Below are positions 1 through 11,090 of a stretch of 64,000 nt of DNA, piece after piece. The stretch is from Ochotona curzoniae (taxonomy: Eukaryota; Chordata; Mammalia; Lagomorpha; Ochotonidae): contig NW_024467121.1 of NCBI RefSeq assembly GCF_017591425.1, forward strand, positions 16,256,707 through 16,320,706, read 5' to 3'. The notes beneath the pieces were generated by a model. It searched no databases. It was not told the DNA's origin and worked only from the letters and a program-made list of their open reading frames with translations. Made by a program: the position numbers and the translations under genes. Every line of letters begins with the position of its first letter. The first letter of the stretch is position 1.

Positions 1-200
1 GCCAAGCTAAAGTCAGGAGACTGGAACTCCATTTGGGTCTCCCATATCTGTGGCAAAGGCCCAAGTATTTGGGCCATTTTTCATTGTTTTTCCCAGGGTC
101 ATTAACAAACAGCTAGAGCAGAAGTGGTGCAACCAGGGTGGGAACTGCACTCACATGATATCATTGAACCAAAGATGGTAGCTTACTGCATTTCCCCAAA
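1..200 (-). repeat. CSINE fragment, old, cut by window edge
   Basis: The stretch reads as the reverse complement of a lagomorph C-repeat SINE. GGGTCTCCCATAT, TTGGGCCATTTTTCATTG and the CCCAGGGTCATTA segment occur in the family order. It is strongly diverged, and its 3' tail lies outside the window. Confidence 0.75.
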
Positions 201-209
201 TGCCAGCAT

Positions 210-510
210 TATTTCTTAAAAGACATGAAGACAGAGAGAGCTTCCATCTGCTGATTGATTCCTTAAATGAGCACAAAAGTGAGTGGTTGAATAGGCCAAG
301 GTTATGCACTTAGAACTCAGTTTGCGTCTCCTCTATGGGAGCACGGGTCTGGTACATGGGTGACAAGCATCCAAGTGGTCCATCCCAGACTGTGCACTAG
401 GAAGCATCTGGACCATAAGCAGAGGAGCCAAGGTTTGAAACAGGCACTCAGATAAGAATGCAGGTGTTCTAATTAGCAACTTAATCACCACCCTTGCACC
501 TACCTTGACA
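210..510 (-). repeat. CSINE, old rabbit-like type
   Basis: A minus-strand CSINE starts with the degenerate tail side (AGACAGAGAGAGCTTCCATC, CTGCTGATTGATTCC). It runs through TCTCCTCTATGGGAGCA to the tRNA-related head near 480-505. High divergence and no clear target-site duplication mark an ancient insertion. Confidence 0.7.
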
Positions 511-892
511 AGTTTTGTAAACTGCCTACATCACATAGGATTCTATTCTCCCTCTCTCCTTTACATCCTCAGAATCATTTGTTATTAACTTGCATCCATA
601 GCTCAGATACAAACTAGGTTCCAAATTGGAATAGATTTACTGCTTAGCCAAATGTAATGACAAGAGAACATACTTATTAGACATTAATATTTCAATATTT
701 CTCAATTATCAGCCCTTGTTCATTCATACAGACTATACTCCTTACAGAATATGGAAATTTAAAGCCATCAATAAACTTGTTACTGACTCTTAAATTTGTT
801 ACTGAGTCTTTGCTCTTATATCGCTATCCATCATTCAGTTCCTTGGGAATGCATGGGGAGTGATATTTCTGTCATTTCAAGAACTATGCCAA
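511..892. other. AT-rich non-coding stretch, no feature
   Basis: I see no gene, repeat family or RNA signal here. Short A+T-rich sequence with frequent stops in all frames links two SINE copies. Confidence 0.6.
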
Positions 893-1075
893 TCTGGAAC
901 CAGGAGCCAGGAGCCTCTTTTGCATCTCCTTTGTGGATGCAGTGTCCCAGGGCTTGGGGCCATCCCCGATTGCTTTCCAAGGCCACAGACAGGGAGCTGG
1001 ATGGGAAGCGGAGATTGGAACCAGCATTCATATGGGATCCTGGTACATGCAGGGAGAGGACTTATCTGACCCAAT
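893..1075 (-). repeat. CSINE, 3'-truncated
   Basis: This minus-strand SINE retains the segment from CAGGAGCCAGGAGCCTC through GGAGCTGGATGGGAAGC and CATATGGGATCCTGGTACAT. The pyrimidine-rich tail is missing. Open frames of 65-146 codons over it on both strands are SINE artefacts, not genes. Confidence 0.85.
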
Positions 1076-2224
1076 TGCAGTCAAAATTTAATACATGTTC
1101 TCTAAACAAAAAAAAAAAAAATCAAAATCAATTGCCCTTTGTTATTATCTGTCCTCACCTCCTTCTCCCTCTCCATTTTTCTGTTTTTATTCATTGTCAT
1201 TTTATTTGTTGTGTACAATTTTACAAACCATTTTAGTCATTCCAGTAAGGAGTAGGGTAGGAATACACTGAATTGGATATATAGGAAACGTGTCATGTTT
1301 TTGTGTAGAGGAAACTCAGCTGGCCAAGCCCTATAGGTTCAGCAAAAGCTGAAAGTATGGAGTTCCTTGGTCATGATGAAGAGTTAATAAATTTACAAAT
1401 AACAAGGGAAAAAGGATCATAAGAATTAAATCTCTGAGCTTTGTGTCTAAAAACGTCAAATCGGAACTTCATGTCAGATTCATTTCCTTTTTTCTTGTTT
1501 TTGTTTGATTGCTTGTGTTTCATGGTACATTCAAGAAGGTTCCATCATTGGTATAGACTCAATGTTGTATTCCTCCAGATTTACCAGTTGAAACTAACTG
1601 ACAAAGTGAGGTTATTAGAAGGACACTTTAAGAACTGATGAGGGCATGAGAGTGGAGCCCTTATGGAATGAAATTCCTGTTTTTTTTTTTTTCAAAGAAT
1701 CCCAGTGAGCAATCTTGCCCCTTCAACTTCATTATTAAGAAAATCCCAACTTTAATGTTTCCTGCAGACAACCCCTTTACAACAACCTTAAAAGCGAACA
1801 GAAGACTTTCATATGGACCTTTTAGCAGTGTCATCTACAGAGCTGCTTTCAGGCCCCATTCTCTTAATAATTTATATATCTCACTTTAGACCTATTCATG
1901 CTAGGATATGTCTTAATGGAAACAGTATCCAATATGGCACTCTAGTGCTGGAAGGTCATAGCATGTGTGGAATAATCCGACTGTTTCCCGGATTATTCCA
2001 CTTTGCTTTCTCACTCCCCCTTGTAAACCATAAAAATGAACTTTGAGACTACTTAATATGTTACCAACAAATCCATGGTACTTTTAAAAATTTGGTCTCA
2101 CATTTCTTCTCTGAGCCTATGGTACTCATAAGTAACAACAAATAGTTCTGTTTTGTTGCATTATTTCATGTGCTTTGATTCATTTGTCTGAACTTTTTTG
2201 TTACTTGATACATGCACATACACA
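1076..2224. other. Unassigned AT-rich DNA containing a hairpin
   Basis: No gene or recognised repeat is visible. The only structured element is the perfect inverted repeat at 1967-2001, annotated separately. Short frames of 65-77 codons have no family resemblance. Confidence 0.5.
1967..2001. repeat. Perfect 13-bp inverted repeat (hairpin)
   Basis: The arms GTGGAATAATCCG (1967-1979) and CGGATTATTCCAC (1989-2001) are exact reverse complements around a 9-base loop. Such a pair with a short loop is expected well under once by chance in a window this size. It is not inside a repeat family I recognise. It could be a cruciform, a transcribed hairpin or a palindromic binding site, but nothing here decides between these. 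Confidence 0.85.
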
Positions 2225-2485
2225 AACCAGGAAAAAGAGACACAGAAAGAGATGGTAATGCTCCCAAATACCTACAATAGCTGAGAAATTAAAGCCAGAA
2301 GCTTAAAGCTCAATCCAGATCGCCCTATGGGCATCAGGGATCCAAATGCTTGATTCATTACCACAATATCCCAGGCTGGCCATTAGCAAGAAGTTAGAAG
2401 CGGAAGTAGTAGCCATCGATTGAAACAAGATATTCTCATGGCTGATACAACCAGCATCTTGCACCACTAAGCCAAACACTCCATA
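2225..2485 (-). repeat. CSINE, old
   Basis: Degraded minus-strand CSINE. AGAGACACAGAAAGAGATGG is the tail side, CCCAGGCTGGCCATTAGCAAG the middle, and GCATCTTGCACCACTAAGCC the tRNA-like head. Divergence is high. Confidence 0.7.
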
Positions 2486-2679
2486 TTGTTTTGTTTTATT
2501 TCTAACTAAAATGGAGCAAGGTATAGAAAACGTTATGTCTGGAAAAAGAATGTTGGTAATAATCTTACAAATCTAGAGAATAATAATAATTCAAAAAGCA
2601 GTGTTTAAAACTAAAAGTAAATAACTTTCAAAACTGGACTTATTTAGAAAGATACTGAAATACAAATAGTGATTTTTTT

Positions 2680-3012
2680 CTGAAGATGTATTTATTTATT
2701 TGTAAGACAGAGTTATAGACAGGAGAGGGAAAGAGAGAGAGAGAAACACCCATTTAACTGGTTCACTCTCCAAAGGATCACAACAGCCAAACCTGTACTT
2801 ATCTGAAGCCAGAATGAGATGGGAGCTTATTCCATGTCTCCTATGAGGTAGACATGTAGGGAACCATGAACTTGGGCTGTCTTTCACAGATTTCCCAGGC
2901 CAGAAGCAGAGAGCTGGGTCAGAGGCAGAGCAGCTGGGACATAAGCCAGTGCCCATACTGGATGCCCCACAGCAGGTGGAGGCCAAGCTCACACCACAGT
3001 GCTTGTCCCCAA
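2680..3012 (-). repeat. CSINE, old rabbit-like type
   Basis: Near full-length minus-strand CSINE. It opens with the reverse-complemented tail (GATGTATTTATTTATTTG, AAGAGAGAGAGAGAAACACC), followed by CTGGTTCACTCTCCAAA. The head contains CAGCTGGGACATAAGCCAG. A 116-codon antisense frame over it is not a gene. Confidence 0.85.
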
Positions 3013-4116
3013 ACACAATGATTCTTAAGCTGTAATATTTTAACATAAAACAGTAATTCTAAATAAATGGTGCCCATAAGAAGACTTGCTGAACTTGGCA
3101 CTTTTTTTAAATCAGTGGCTTTGTTTAAAATTAACAAGGAGTTTCAGAAAACAAAATGAAACAGAACAAAAACACACAAAATAAACACACCAAGGTTTTA
3201 AAGGTATCTGTGAATTTGAAGCTTACTTTGAAGATTAAGCCAAGAAAAGTACATATTTTTTTAGAGTACATTTTTCATCAATATAAAATTACCTCTTGTG
3301 ATGTGCTAAATGGAAGCTTAATGTATATAAAAGTGTGCCACTTTTGGTGACTATTAATAAAAGCTTTTCTTTTACTTAGCTTGCATGAATTCTACAAGAA
3401 TCTGAGCTAAATTTTTACCTGAGCAGAGAATGGTGGGTAATTTACTGAGCTGCTGTTCAAAACAGAATTAATGTTCTTAATGAATCATTTTCCTTTGTGG
3501 AGGGAGATATATGGCCTCTGCACTCCATATCACAAAACTTCTAATTAAAAGATTTTAAAAATCCAAACAGCATAAATCTCTCAGGTTTATTTTTATGTGC
3601 AGAGGATCTTTCATAGAATTTCAAGCATATATTTCTCATCCCGACCAAATTGTACTAATGGTGTGGCCTAATCTGAAATTTCAGCTTTAGAAACACTTGT
3701 GCTGTAGTCTGATAGAAGAGTCAGCTACTATTTCAGTGGACTTCCTTCAGAGCAAAAATTAAAATAAATTTCCTTCAGAATTTGCTTACACGTGAAGAAA
3801 TCAGTACATATAACTACTAGCAGAGAGAAATCAGGCACATTTTTCTCTTTGCTTGTCTTGCTAGGAGAATGAAAACATATACACAGAGCATTTCAGGAAA
3901 AATGGTGCTCTGTTGAAATCAGCATTAACAACCATATGAAGACGGTCATAGGAGAAAATCACAGTCATTACATTTTATCATATTTTATATATTAATTCCC
4001 CTAACACTAAACCATCAATTATGTATAAAACTAATTTGAAAGGCAATCAGATGCTTCTGATAACAGAAAACACATATTCCTAATCTATTAATAACTCAGT
4101 AAACATTTAACTACTG
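3013..4116. other. Unassigned AT-rich DNA
   Basis: No open frame of note, no SINE or L1 motif, and no tandem repeat was recognised. It separates an old CSINE from a well preserved one. Confidence 0.5.
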
Positions 4117-4130
4117 GAATACTACTTAAG

Positions 4131-4442
4131 GGCCTGGCACTACAACATAGTGGTTAAAGTCTTCCCCTTGCACTCCCGGGATCCCATATGGGCGCCGGTT
4201 CTAATCCCGGCAGTCCCGCTTCCCATCCAGTTCCCCACGTGTGGTCTAGCAAAGCAGTGGAAGACAAAGATTTGGGACCCTGCACCCAGGGGGGAGACCC
4301 GGAAGAAGTTCCTGGCTCCTGGCTTCGGATTGGCTCAGGTCCAGCCATTGCGGCAGCTTGGGGAGTGAATCATCGGTTGGAAGAGCTTCCTTTCTGTCTC
4401 TCCTCCTCTCTGTATATCAGCCTTTCCAATAAAAGGAAAAAA
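4131..4442 (+). mobile_element. CSINE, full length, pika type, with target-site duplication
   Basis: This plus-strand SINE is flanked by a perfect 14-bp duplication GAATACTACTTAAG (4117-4130 and 4443-4456), so both ends are defined. The tRNA-like head carries ATAGTGGTTAAAG and a B-box-like GGTTCTAATCC near 4197. It ends with CAGCCTTTCCAATAAAAGG. The intact duplication and low decay suggest a relatively recent insertion. Frames of 64-92 codons over it are not genes. Confidence 0.96.
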
Positions 4443-4719
4443 GAATACTACTTAAGTATAGCATAAGCACTGATGGTAGACACTCATACCCAAAGAATGA
4501 TTTATATTTTAAGGCCAATGGTTCCACAGGCTCAAAACTCTACAATTCTATGTAAGTTTCACAGGAAACTTTTAAGATGCAAAAATAATGAATTTACAAG
4601 GAAGACATTATCATATGAAACTTTGTTTTATTCTGTATGATTGTGTGATATTAATTAAAAGCTATGTGTGAAATCGCTGCATAATAATTCATGCATTTTC
4701 TTGGGTTTCCAATATAGTA

Positions 4720-4741
4720 TATTTATATATATATATATATA
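4720..4741. repeat. AT microsatellite
   Basis: A run of alternating TA dinucleotides about 20 bases long. Confidence 0.9.
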
Positions 4742-4934
4742 GAAAGTCCAATCATGTACATTAGCATGTTTGATATCTATACTGACAATTTGCTTAATTC
4801 CAAACTTAATGCATAGGCTGTTAGGTTAATGTCCTTCCTACACATATCAGACTGTCAGTTACATAGCCCTTAAAAAGTGTTGGTAATTTAAAAAATGATT
4901 TGCATATATTAATTCACTTATCGTGTATAATAGC

Positions 4935-5045
4935 ATATAAAGCATATCCTATTATTATTTACCTTACTGGTAATAAGTGAGAGTTTATCTAATATCCCTA
5001 AATTATGTAGCTAACAATTAGTGACAACTTGAGTTCAAACTCAGA
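4935..5045 (-). repeat. MIR-type ancient SINE fragment
   Basis: CTATTATTATTTACC, the GAGAGTTTATCTAA segment, TATGTAGCTAACAATTAGTG and TTGAGTTCAAACTCAG follow the order of the reverse-complemented MIR core and tRNA-like half. Divergence is strong, so edges are approximate. Confidence 0.55.
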
Positions 5046-5049
5046 AAAT

Positions 5050-5150
5050 CTGAAAGAGACAGGGAGAAAGGCAGATAGGAGAGAGGGACAGGGAGGGGGA
5101 GGGAGGGGAAGAGAGACAGGAGGAAGGATTAAAATATGATTAAAATATGA
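5050..5150. repeat. Purine-rich low-complexity tract
   Basis: GGGA/GAGA-rich sequence runs to about 5127. It is followed by a short direct duplication of ATTAAAATATG (5128-5150). There is no coding signal. Confidence 0.75.
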
Positions 5151-5383
5151 TTTCAGTGCTTTAAAGGGAGCTTCTGAGATCATGTGATACCACTGCGTCA
5201 CTGTCCTGGCAATGAAGCAGCTGTACCATTGGTAAATTTGTCTCCCTATGGGGTTTATTGTGCCCCCTGCTACATACCCATCTCTACACAATTGGGTTCT
5301 AGTGTGCTTAACCTATCCATTTACCACGTGCTTTGCATTTTTTGTCAGCTATTCAACCATCATTTTTGAGACGTTGCCCAGAA

Positions 5384-5392
<9 letters not shown>

Positions 5393-5426
<34 letters not shown>

Positions 5427-5446
5427 GAGGAGAGGGAAAGGAAGAG
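5393..5446. repeat. Compound AC/AG microsatellite
   Basis: A short AC run passes directly into about fourteen AG units and then into GGAGAGG-type purine sequence. A frame reading repeated Arg-Glu across it is a repeat artefact. Confidence 0.95.
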
Positions 5447-6270
5447 AATCTCAATGTACAGTACTATAATGCACGACTTAATATGTTCCTATTTTTCAGT
5501 ACTCAAAAAAGGGAATCAAACTAAGGTCACGCAGCGACAGAATGAACTTTTCTCATGGATGTTTAAATGATTCAAATTAAAAATAAAGTTATTGAAGTAA
5601 GTTTTTGATTTGACAGTTTAAGCCATAACTTAGAGGCTGCTCATCCTTTTTACTCAGTTGGCATCAAACTTGCAGCGAATGCAATCACTGGAGACAGCAC
5701 TGAAGGTTCAAACAACTGGACCCCAGCTTCCCAGCAAATTTGGCCTGAGTCCTTGGCTTCTGCCTCTGGCCCTCCACAATCTTAGCTGTTCGAGTTCTCT
5801 GACTCTGCACATTCCTGTAACTATTCCTCCTCCCCTTGTATACCACTGCCCCTCCTTGTCCTCATCAATGTGATATATGCATCTATTAGATATAGCTCTT
5901 AATGTGGAATCATGTGTCATTCCTTCCTTCCATACACAATGCTCTTTCAAATAGTCCCAACCACAATCAGGCAAACTTGACTAATGAAATTACACCTCCA
6001 CCATCACCATCTAAATATATTACAGAAAGATGAAAAGGATACAATTTTCTGACTCACGGAAGAGAACAATAAATATTAGAGATTAAAAAAATTCAGTAAG
6101 AAGCAAAATATAACAAATATCTGTATTTCTATCATCTTTCCCAAAGGTTATTATTAGTCTTATGCTGTCTTATGTGAAAAAACAGCTTCAAATATCAACA
6201 AAGTGTCAATTAAATTATAGTATCCTTTTGAAGCCAAATAATCAAAATTTGAACAGAAACACATACTGTT
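5447..6270. other. Unassigned non-coding DNA
   Basis: No recognised family. The stretch at about 5640-5960 is somewhat GC-richer than its surroundings and pyrimidine-biased, but its 71- and 88-codon frames show no domain. It may be a decayed mobile element. Confidence 0.4.
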
Positions 6271-6272
6271 TT

Positions 6273-7915
6273 TTTAAGATAATTATTTTTGATAATTTTA
6301 CATAGCTGATCAGCGTGCAAAGGGTAAAGGGCTATAGGAAGGTGAGTGAGACCATTATTTCCACATTCTCTTTTTTTCTTTCCTGAATCTGCGGGATGGG
6401 GATGGATAAGGAGAGAAGCCACCCCCAGCCTCCCAACTGCCTCAATATCCTGTGATGGAGGACATCCACCTGATGCCATTCCAGGGCTCCTGATGCACAG
6501 CAAACTCCAAAGGTCCTGCTCAAGAGGTTTTGATAGTTCAATAATTCTGGATTACCACCGATGCTGTCATTCCAAGCATGACTGAACCACTCCAGAATCC
6601 ATTGGATGACACAGTCCACCTTAGAGTCTCTGTTCACATATTCACTGCCAACAGCTGGCTGGGGTAGTTCATCAATTTGTTCTGTCCTCCACTCTGTTAT
6701 GGTACCAGGTGTCCTCTGCAGACTCCAGTGTACTGTCATATCCTCCATGTGCACCTGGATATGCTGTCCACTGCTCATCTGACACAGAGGAGACCCAGCT
6801 CTGAAACATGCACTCCAAGGTCAGACCATGGAACCTGCAATCCTCTGCATAGGTTGATGTTCTGAGTGCAGTGATTCAGTTATGAGGATCCCCAAAGAAA
6901 CTTCTTCTGAGGTGATCCCAGACTTGCTTCTTGTATGTGCCTGCCAATACAGGATCTGGCACACAGACTGTCACCCCAATCAGTTTTTGCACATGATAAT
7001 GGTTGCAATTGCTGTGTCAGTTCTGTCTCAAGCCCTACCTCCTGCACAAATCAATGGGTATTGCAGCCCAGCTGGATCCTGCCCACCACACACTCCGCCC
7101 TCACGCAAACCAGTGGAAGTTTCATCCTAGGTTGGAGCAACCAGCAATGATCCCTACCAGGCCTGCCACCTGCCCTGGTTTCCATGCTTGCTGATACATG
7201 CAGCAGACTGGTCTGGTCTGCCCCACACCCCATTCAGTTCTCATACATGTCAATGGGCACTGAAGCCTAGTTCAACCCAACCAGCGCCAGTATCCAGCCC
7301 ACATACATGCCAGCTGCTGCCGTTTTGGCTAGCCACACCTGCCTCAGTCCTGTTCTCATCCTGTCTGGTGGGAATGGAGACCCAAGAGGGTGGTGCCCAC
7401 TGATTCCCTAATGGGTCCACTTCCAGACCACGCACTCTCCAGGTGGTTCTGCATTTTAACTTTACAGAATTTACTCCACCTTCGCCCTGTGTCAGCCTCT
7501 GCCAGCTGATGGTGGGGTAAAGCCTAACAAACCCATTGTGACTAATACACGCACCAGTAGGAACAGTCAACACAGCCTGACTTTCCCCTGATCCAGCTCA
7601 AATGAGGCTAACAGGTGTTGTAGCCCTGACCAGCCTGGTCTGCCCCCATCTCAGCTCTCAAGCTCATCTGTGAGAATAGTGGCCCAGCAGGGTAACTCCC
7701 TGCATCCCCTCTACCAGATGTGCCACAGGTCTCAGGTGAGCTGTTTGGTTGCCGCAGGACAATCTGGCATAGTCCCCCTCACCTCAGCATTTGCCAGTGT
7801 ATGTTACAGCCTGGCCTGGCCCAGTCCACCCCCAATTCCAGTTCAGGCTGGTGGGAGCTACAGGCTAATGCAGCCCAGCCAGTCCCCAGTCCTGGCCCTC
7901 ATATGAACTGGCTTG
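6273..7915 (-). repeat. GC-rich LINE-like element, probable lagomorph L1 untranslated region
   Basis: This 1.6-kb block is far GC-richer than its neighbours. Its left end is T-rich, as expected for the A-rich 3' end of a minus-strand retroposon. The left 270 bases have a second, 5'-truncated relative at 8975-9235, sharing the TTTACATAGC motif and the order of segments up to the CTCCTGAT/CCCTGAT motif. From about 6950 to 7900 a degenerate unit recurs: CTCATRYRNRCCAGTGGGAG-like, then a GCAGCCCAGCC-like motif, then CTGGTCTGCCC. I associate this pattern with lagomorph L1 non-coding sequence, but this is recognition from memory. A 148-codon antisense frame (6332-6778) lacks reverse transcriptase or other L1 motifs. 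Confidence 0.5.
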
Positions 7916-8974
7916 AAAAACACATATAGATTTAACACAAATATTACAAGTGATTTAGAAGCTAGACCATACTTGATGTAAAAACCAGAAACATAAATGT
8001 CTCAGCAGCATTTCATAATGTGTATTATCGTATGTGTACTATCGTATGTACTCTTGTTGCATAGCAAATGTAAATACACAACATTGCTGAAAGCTTATGG
8101 GAGCAACTACCAAGCAAACAGAGCCAAGGCAAGTGCCAGTGTAAAATAATATAGTAAGAAAAAATAATAATCTAGCTACAAACATGAGACTTGTTTCTAA
8201 TGATACCTGTGGATTGATATTTCTGTTTTCCACCTGGCACCTATATTACTGCATCCCACTGCCCCCAGGGTTATAGGAATGATGAAACTCAAACCACTTG
8301 CTTCTACACAGATGTCATTGTTGGCCACTGAATGGTCAAAAACACCAGCATCCAAGGGAAAGAGGGCTTGGCCAGTTCCAATTATTGTAGACATTTTGGG
8401 AAACTAACCTGTGGACGGGAGGATTCTGTCTGTCTCTTCCACTTAAATCAACTAAAGAAATTAAAACAAACAAAACAAGAAAGTTAAAAACAACTGTTAG
8501 TATATGTTGCCAGTGATAAGATTAGAAATTGTAAGACTGATTTGGAATTTTGGAAAACTTGCATTTGTTACTTTGAGTTTGATAACTTCTCGAAATGTAA
8601 ACACTATTGTGAGAGAGGGATATTTAAACTTGATTTTTATGTTATTATCTGAAGCAAAAACACTTAGAAAATTTGCATGACTTCATGAACCAATACTTTC
8701 AAACAATGATTCTTAACCATGGATTCATTCCAATTACAACATATACCAGTGGTGGAATATAATAGACTGTGATTGTTTGGTGAAACAGTTTTACGTGTCA
8801 TATTACAACTAAAATTATTAAGATGTAATCACATGAGTTTGAGTATAGTATCAAAGGATACTAGGCACAATTACTAAAGAAACAAAATTCCTATATTCCT
8901 CTTTTCCTTTCAACTACATGTCTGTGAAAGGCTATGCATATGCAGAAACATATAAATATATATATACACACACG
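7916..8974. other. Unassigned AT-rich DNA between two LINE-like copies
   Basis: No gene or clear repeat. Minor short duplication of TATCGTATGT near 8028-8048. The 64- and 65-codon minus frames show no family features. Confidence 0.5.
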
Positions 8975-9235
8975 TTAAAAATAAATTTATTTTATTAGTG
9001 ATTATGTTTACATAGCCAAGAAGGTTGCATGCCCATGTGGACTACCACTTAGGGTGGGGAAGGTCAAAGAATGTGCAAAAGTGGATGAGGCAACATCCAC
9101 TTTCTGGTATGTGGAAAATGTGGAGATAGATAGCACGAGGACTGCTTCCAGTAACCCAGCCGCATCAGGACCCAGGAATGGATGAAGGCCATCTGATGTC
9201 ATCCAAGGGTCCCTGATATGGAGCACAGAACTTCA
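8975..9235 (-). repeat. Second, 5'-truncated copy of the GC-rich LINE-like element
   Basis: It starts on the left with AATAAATTTATTTTATTAGT and TTTACATAGCC, then parallels the first 270 bases of the copy at 6273. Shared segments include a GGATGAGG-like motif, CATCCACTTTC and GGGTCCCTGATATGGAGCAC. Loss of everything upstream fits L1-style 5' truncation of a minus-strand insertion. Confidence 0.5.
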
Positions 9236-9244
9236 GACTGCACA

Positions 9245-9395
9245 CTCAAGAGGAAGGTTCAAAGGAAGGCCCTGCTTTGGACAGTCTCAGCTCTAGCAGT
9301 TACAGCCATTGGGGGGTATAAATCAGTAGATGAAAGATCTTTCTCTGTTTCTTCTCTTTGTAAATCCACCTTACCAATAAAAATAACTAAATTCT
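9245..9395 (+). repeat. CSINE, 3' half
   Basis: Contains GCAGTTACAGCCATTGGGG, a GTAGATGAAAGATC motif, TTTCTCTGTTTCTTCTC and the end CTTACCAATAAAAATAACTA. The tRNA-like head is missing. Confidence 0.75.
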
Positions 9396-10764
9396 CAATA
9401 TATAGTAGTTTTAAACTATGCAAGTCGAGGCTTAAAATCTGCAAGTGCTAATATTGGGTTAAATCTGACAGGATCAAATTTTGACATAGAAGAAAATTAT
9501 AAATGTTGCACATGCTTGGGATCCTAAAGCAAGCAATTTGTACTTCAAACTGTGAGGTTCAGTCAGTAATCATTGAAAAGAAGGAAAATGTAACTAATGT
9601 AAGTTTGGGTTTTGCTTGTGGGAATGTAATTTACAAAATTAACATTGTAGTACTACTTTGTGGCGGTCAGTCTATTCCTCCATGAGGATTTCAGGAGGCC
9701 TTAAGTAGAGATTTCAGCCAAGCATCTATGATCATGAGTTGATTTGAAAGTGTCACATTACAAACTGAAGGACAGTAGAAATAATAATTTAGATTTATAT
9801 TATTCAGCAATACAGACGCATCCACATACTCCTCATACTTAGAGCATGTAGTAGTAATTCTTAATGTGTGTTAGGAGCGATCATATCACATAGCCCTGGA
9901 CGGTCCTGGTCTATTCCTAGTTCTCATCCAGTTCTACCTCTTGGTTCAACACAAGTATTCCTGATTTCCTTTCCCTCTCTCCTTCTCTTTCTTTCATACT
10001 CTCTCCTTCCCTCTTTCTCCCTCATAATTTTCTATAGCATTATTACATTCTGGCTTTTGCTATTCTCAACTTTCATAGTAATGTACCATTCTAGTTCTCA
10101 TTATTTCTAACATCAGAATTCAAAAAGATTGAGCTCCACTCATACTAGTTTCTAAAATGACTCAGTTTTACACAGATATGTACATTGCATAAGATTCTAG
10201 AAGTAGCCCCAAATGCAAATCTGGAATAAAATGCAAATCCAAAATGAAAGGTAGAAAATAAATGGAAGTTAGCATGTTCTGATGAATATCAGTATCTAGA
10301 TATTGAGAATCACGTGAAAGGGGGTTTGCCTTGCCAAAAATTGAGATCCTCATTTCCACAGGTAAACAGTAGTTATTCATGCACCCATTAGTGGAACTTT
10401 TGAAACAATATTTTAAAAATCAGTAAATTATGTGACTTTTTCATTACATGTTCGCATATGTAATGAGACATACATATTTGACTATGTAATGAGGCACAAC
10501 CATTTGAAAAATTGAATGCCAGCTTCCATTTTGAGGATCACAAAATAGAAACAAAGATTCACACTTAACACAGTATAAATATGGGATATGTTTTGGACAG
10601 TTAGGCAGAGCATTAAAAATAATTTGATAATTAAAGGAAAAGGAAGGTTTACTAAGTTGGCCGAAAATGAATCCATTCCTTTGTGAATCATCTACGTAAA
10701 CATTTCCTTTATCAGTTATTTCTGTGTTTTAATATATAAATCTATAAATTTATATTAATTTTTG
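9396..10764. other. Unassigned DNA with a pyrimidine tract
   Basis: Mostly AT-rich and featureless. Positions 9967-10023 are a CT-rich tract that could be the reverse complement of an L1 3' polypurine tract, but no adjoining ORF2 sequence supports that. Frames of 60-80 codons have no domain. Confidence 0.45.
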
Positions 10765-11090
10765 TTGGGATTTTTCGGTTTATTCACCTGTATTGGGGAG
10801 GCAGATTTACAGATGGAGAGAGACATAGGGGAGACATCTCCCATCCACTGGTTCACTCCCTAACTTTCCACAACAAAGAGAGCTGAGCTGATCCAAAGCT
10901 AGCATCCAGAAAATTCTTCTGGGTCACCCACATGGGGCCCAAGGCTTTGGGCCATCTTCCATTGCTTTCCCAGGCCAATAGCATGGAGTTGGATAGGAAG
11001 TGGAACAGCTGGGACATGAACGGGCACCTAATGGGGCACTGGTGCTTGCAGGTATAGGATTAGCCTGTTGTATCATCATACTGGCACCTG
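10765..11090 (-). repeat. CSINE, full length, old
   Basis: Minus-strand copy running from GGCAGATTTACAGATGGAGA through CTCCCATCCACTGGTTCACT, CAAGGCTTTGGGCCATC and GGAGTTGGATAGGAAGTGG to the head near 11080. It is moderately diverged. Confidence 0.9.

Noticed and set aside
796..1236. 146-codon plus-strand frame ending in hydrophobic residues
   Set aside because: Its centre is an antisense CSINE and its poly-Lys stretch is an A run. It is a repeat artefact.
4190..4215. tRNA-like B-box sequences in many places as possible tRNA genes
   Set aside because: They belong to the tRNA-derived heads of CSINEs. No cloverleaf with acceptor stem pairing and anticodon loop is preserved.
5525..5550. AAGGTCACGCAGCGACAG, resembling the MIR core or a nuclear receptor half site
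   Set aside because: Too short and without adjoining MIR sequence.
6332..6778. 148-codon minus-strand open frame
   Set aside because: It lies in the GC-rich LINE-like untranslated region, shows no reverse transcriptase, endonuclease or ORF1 motif, and the sister copy at 8975 does not keep the frame.
9967..10023. CT-rich tract as an L1 3' polypurine tract
   Set aside because: No adjoining L1 coding sequence was recognised, so it is kept only as low-complexity DNA.
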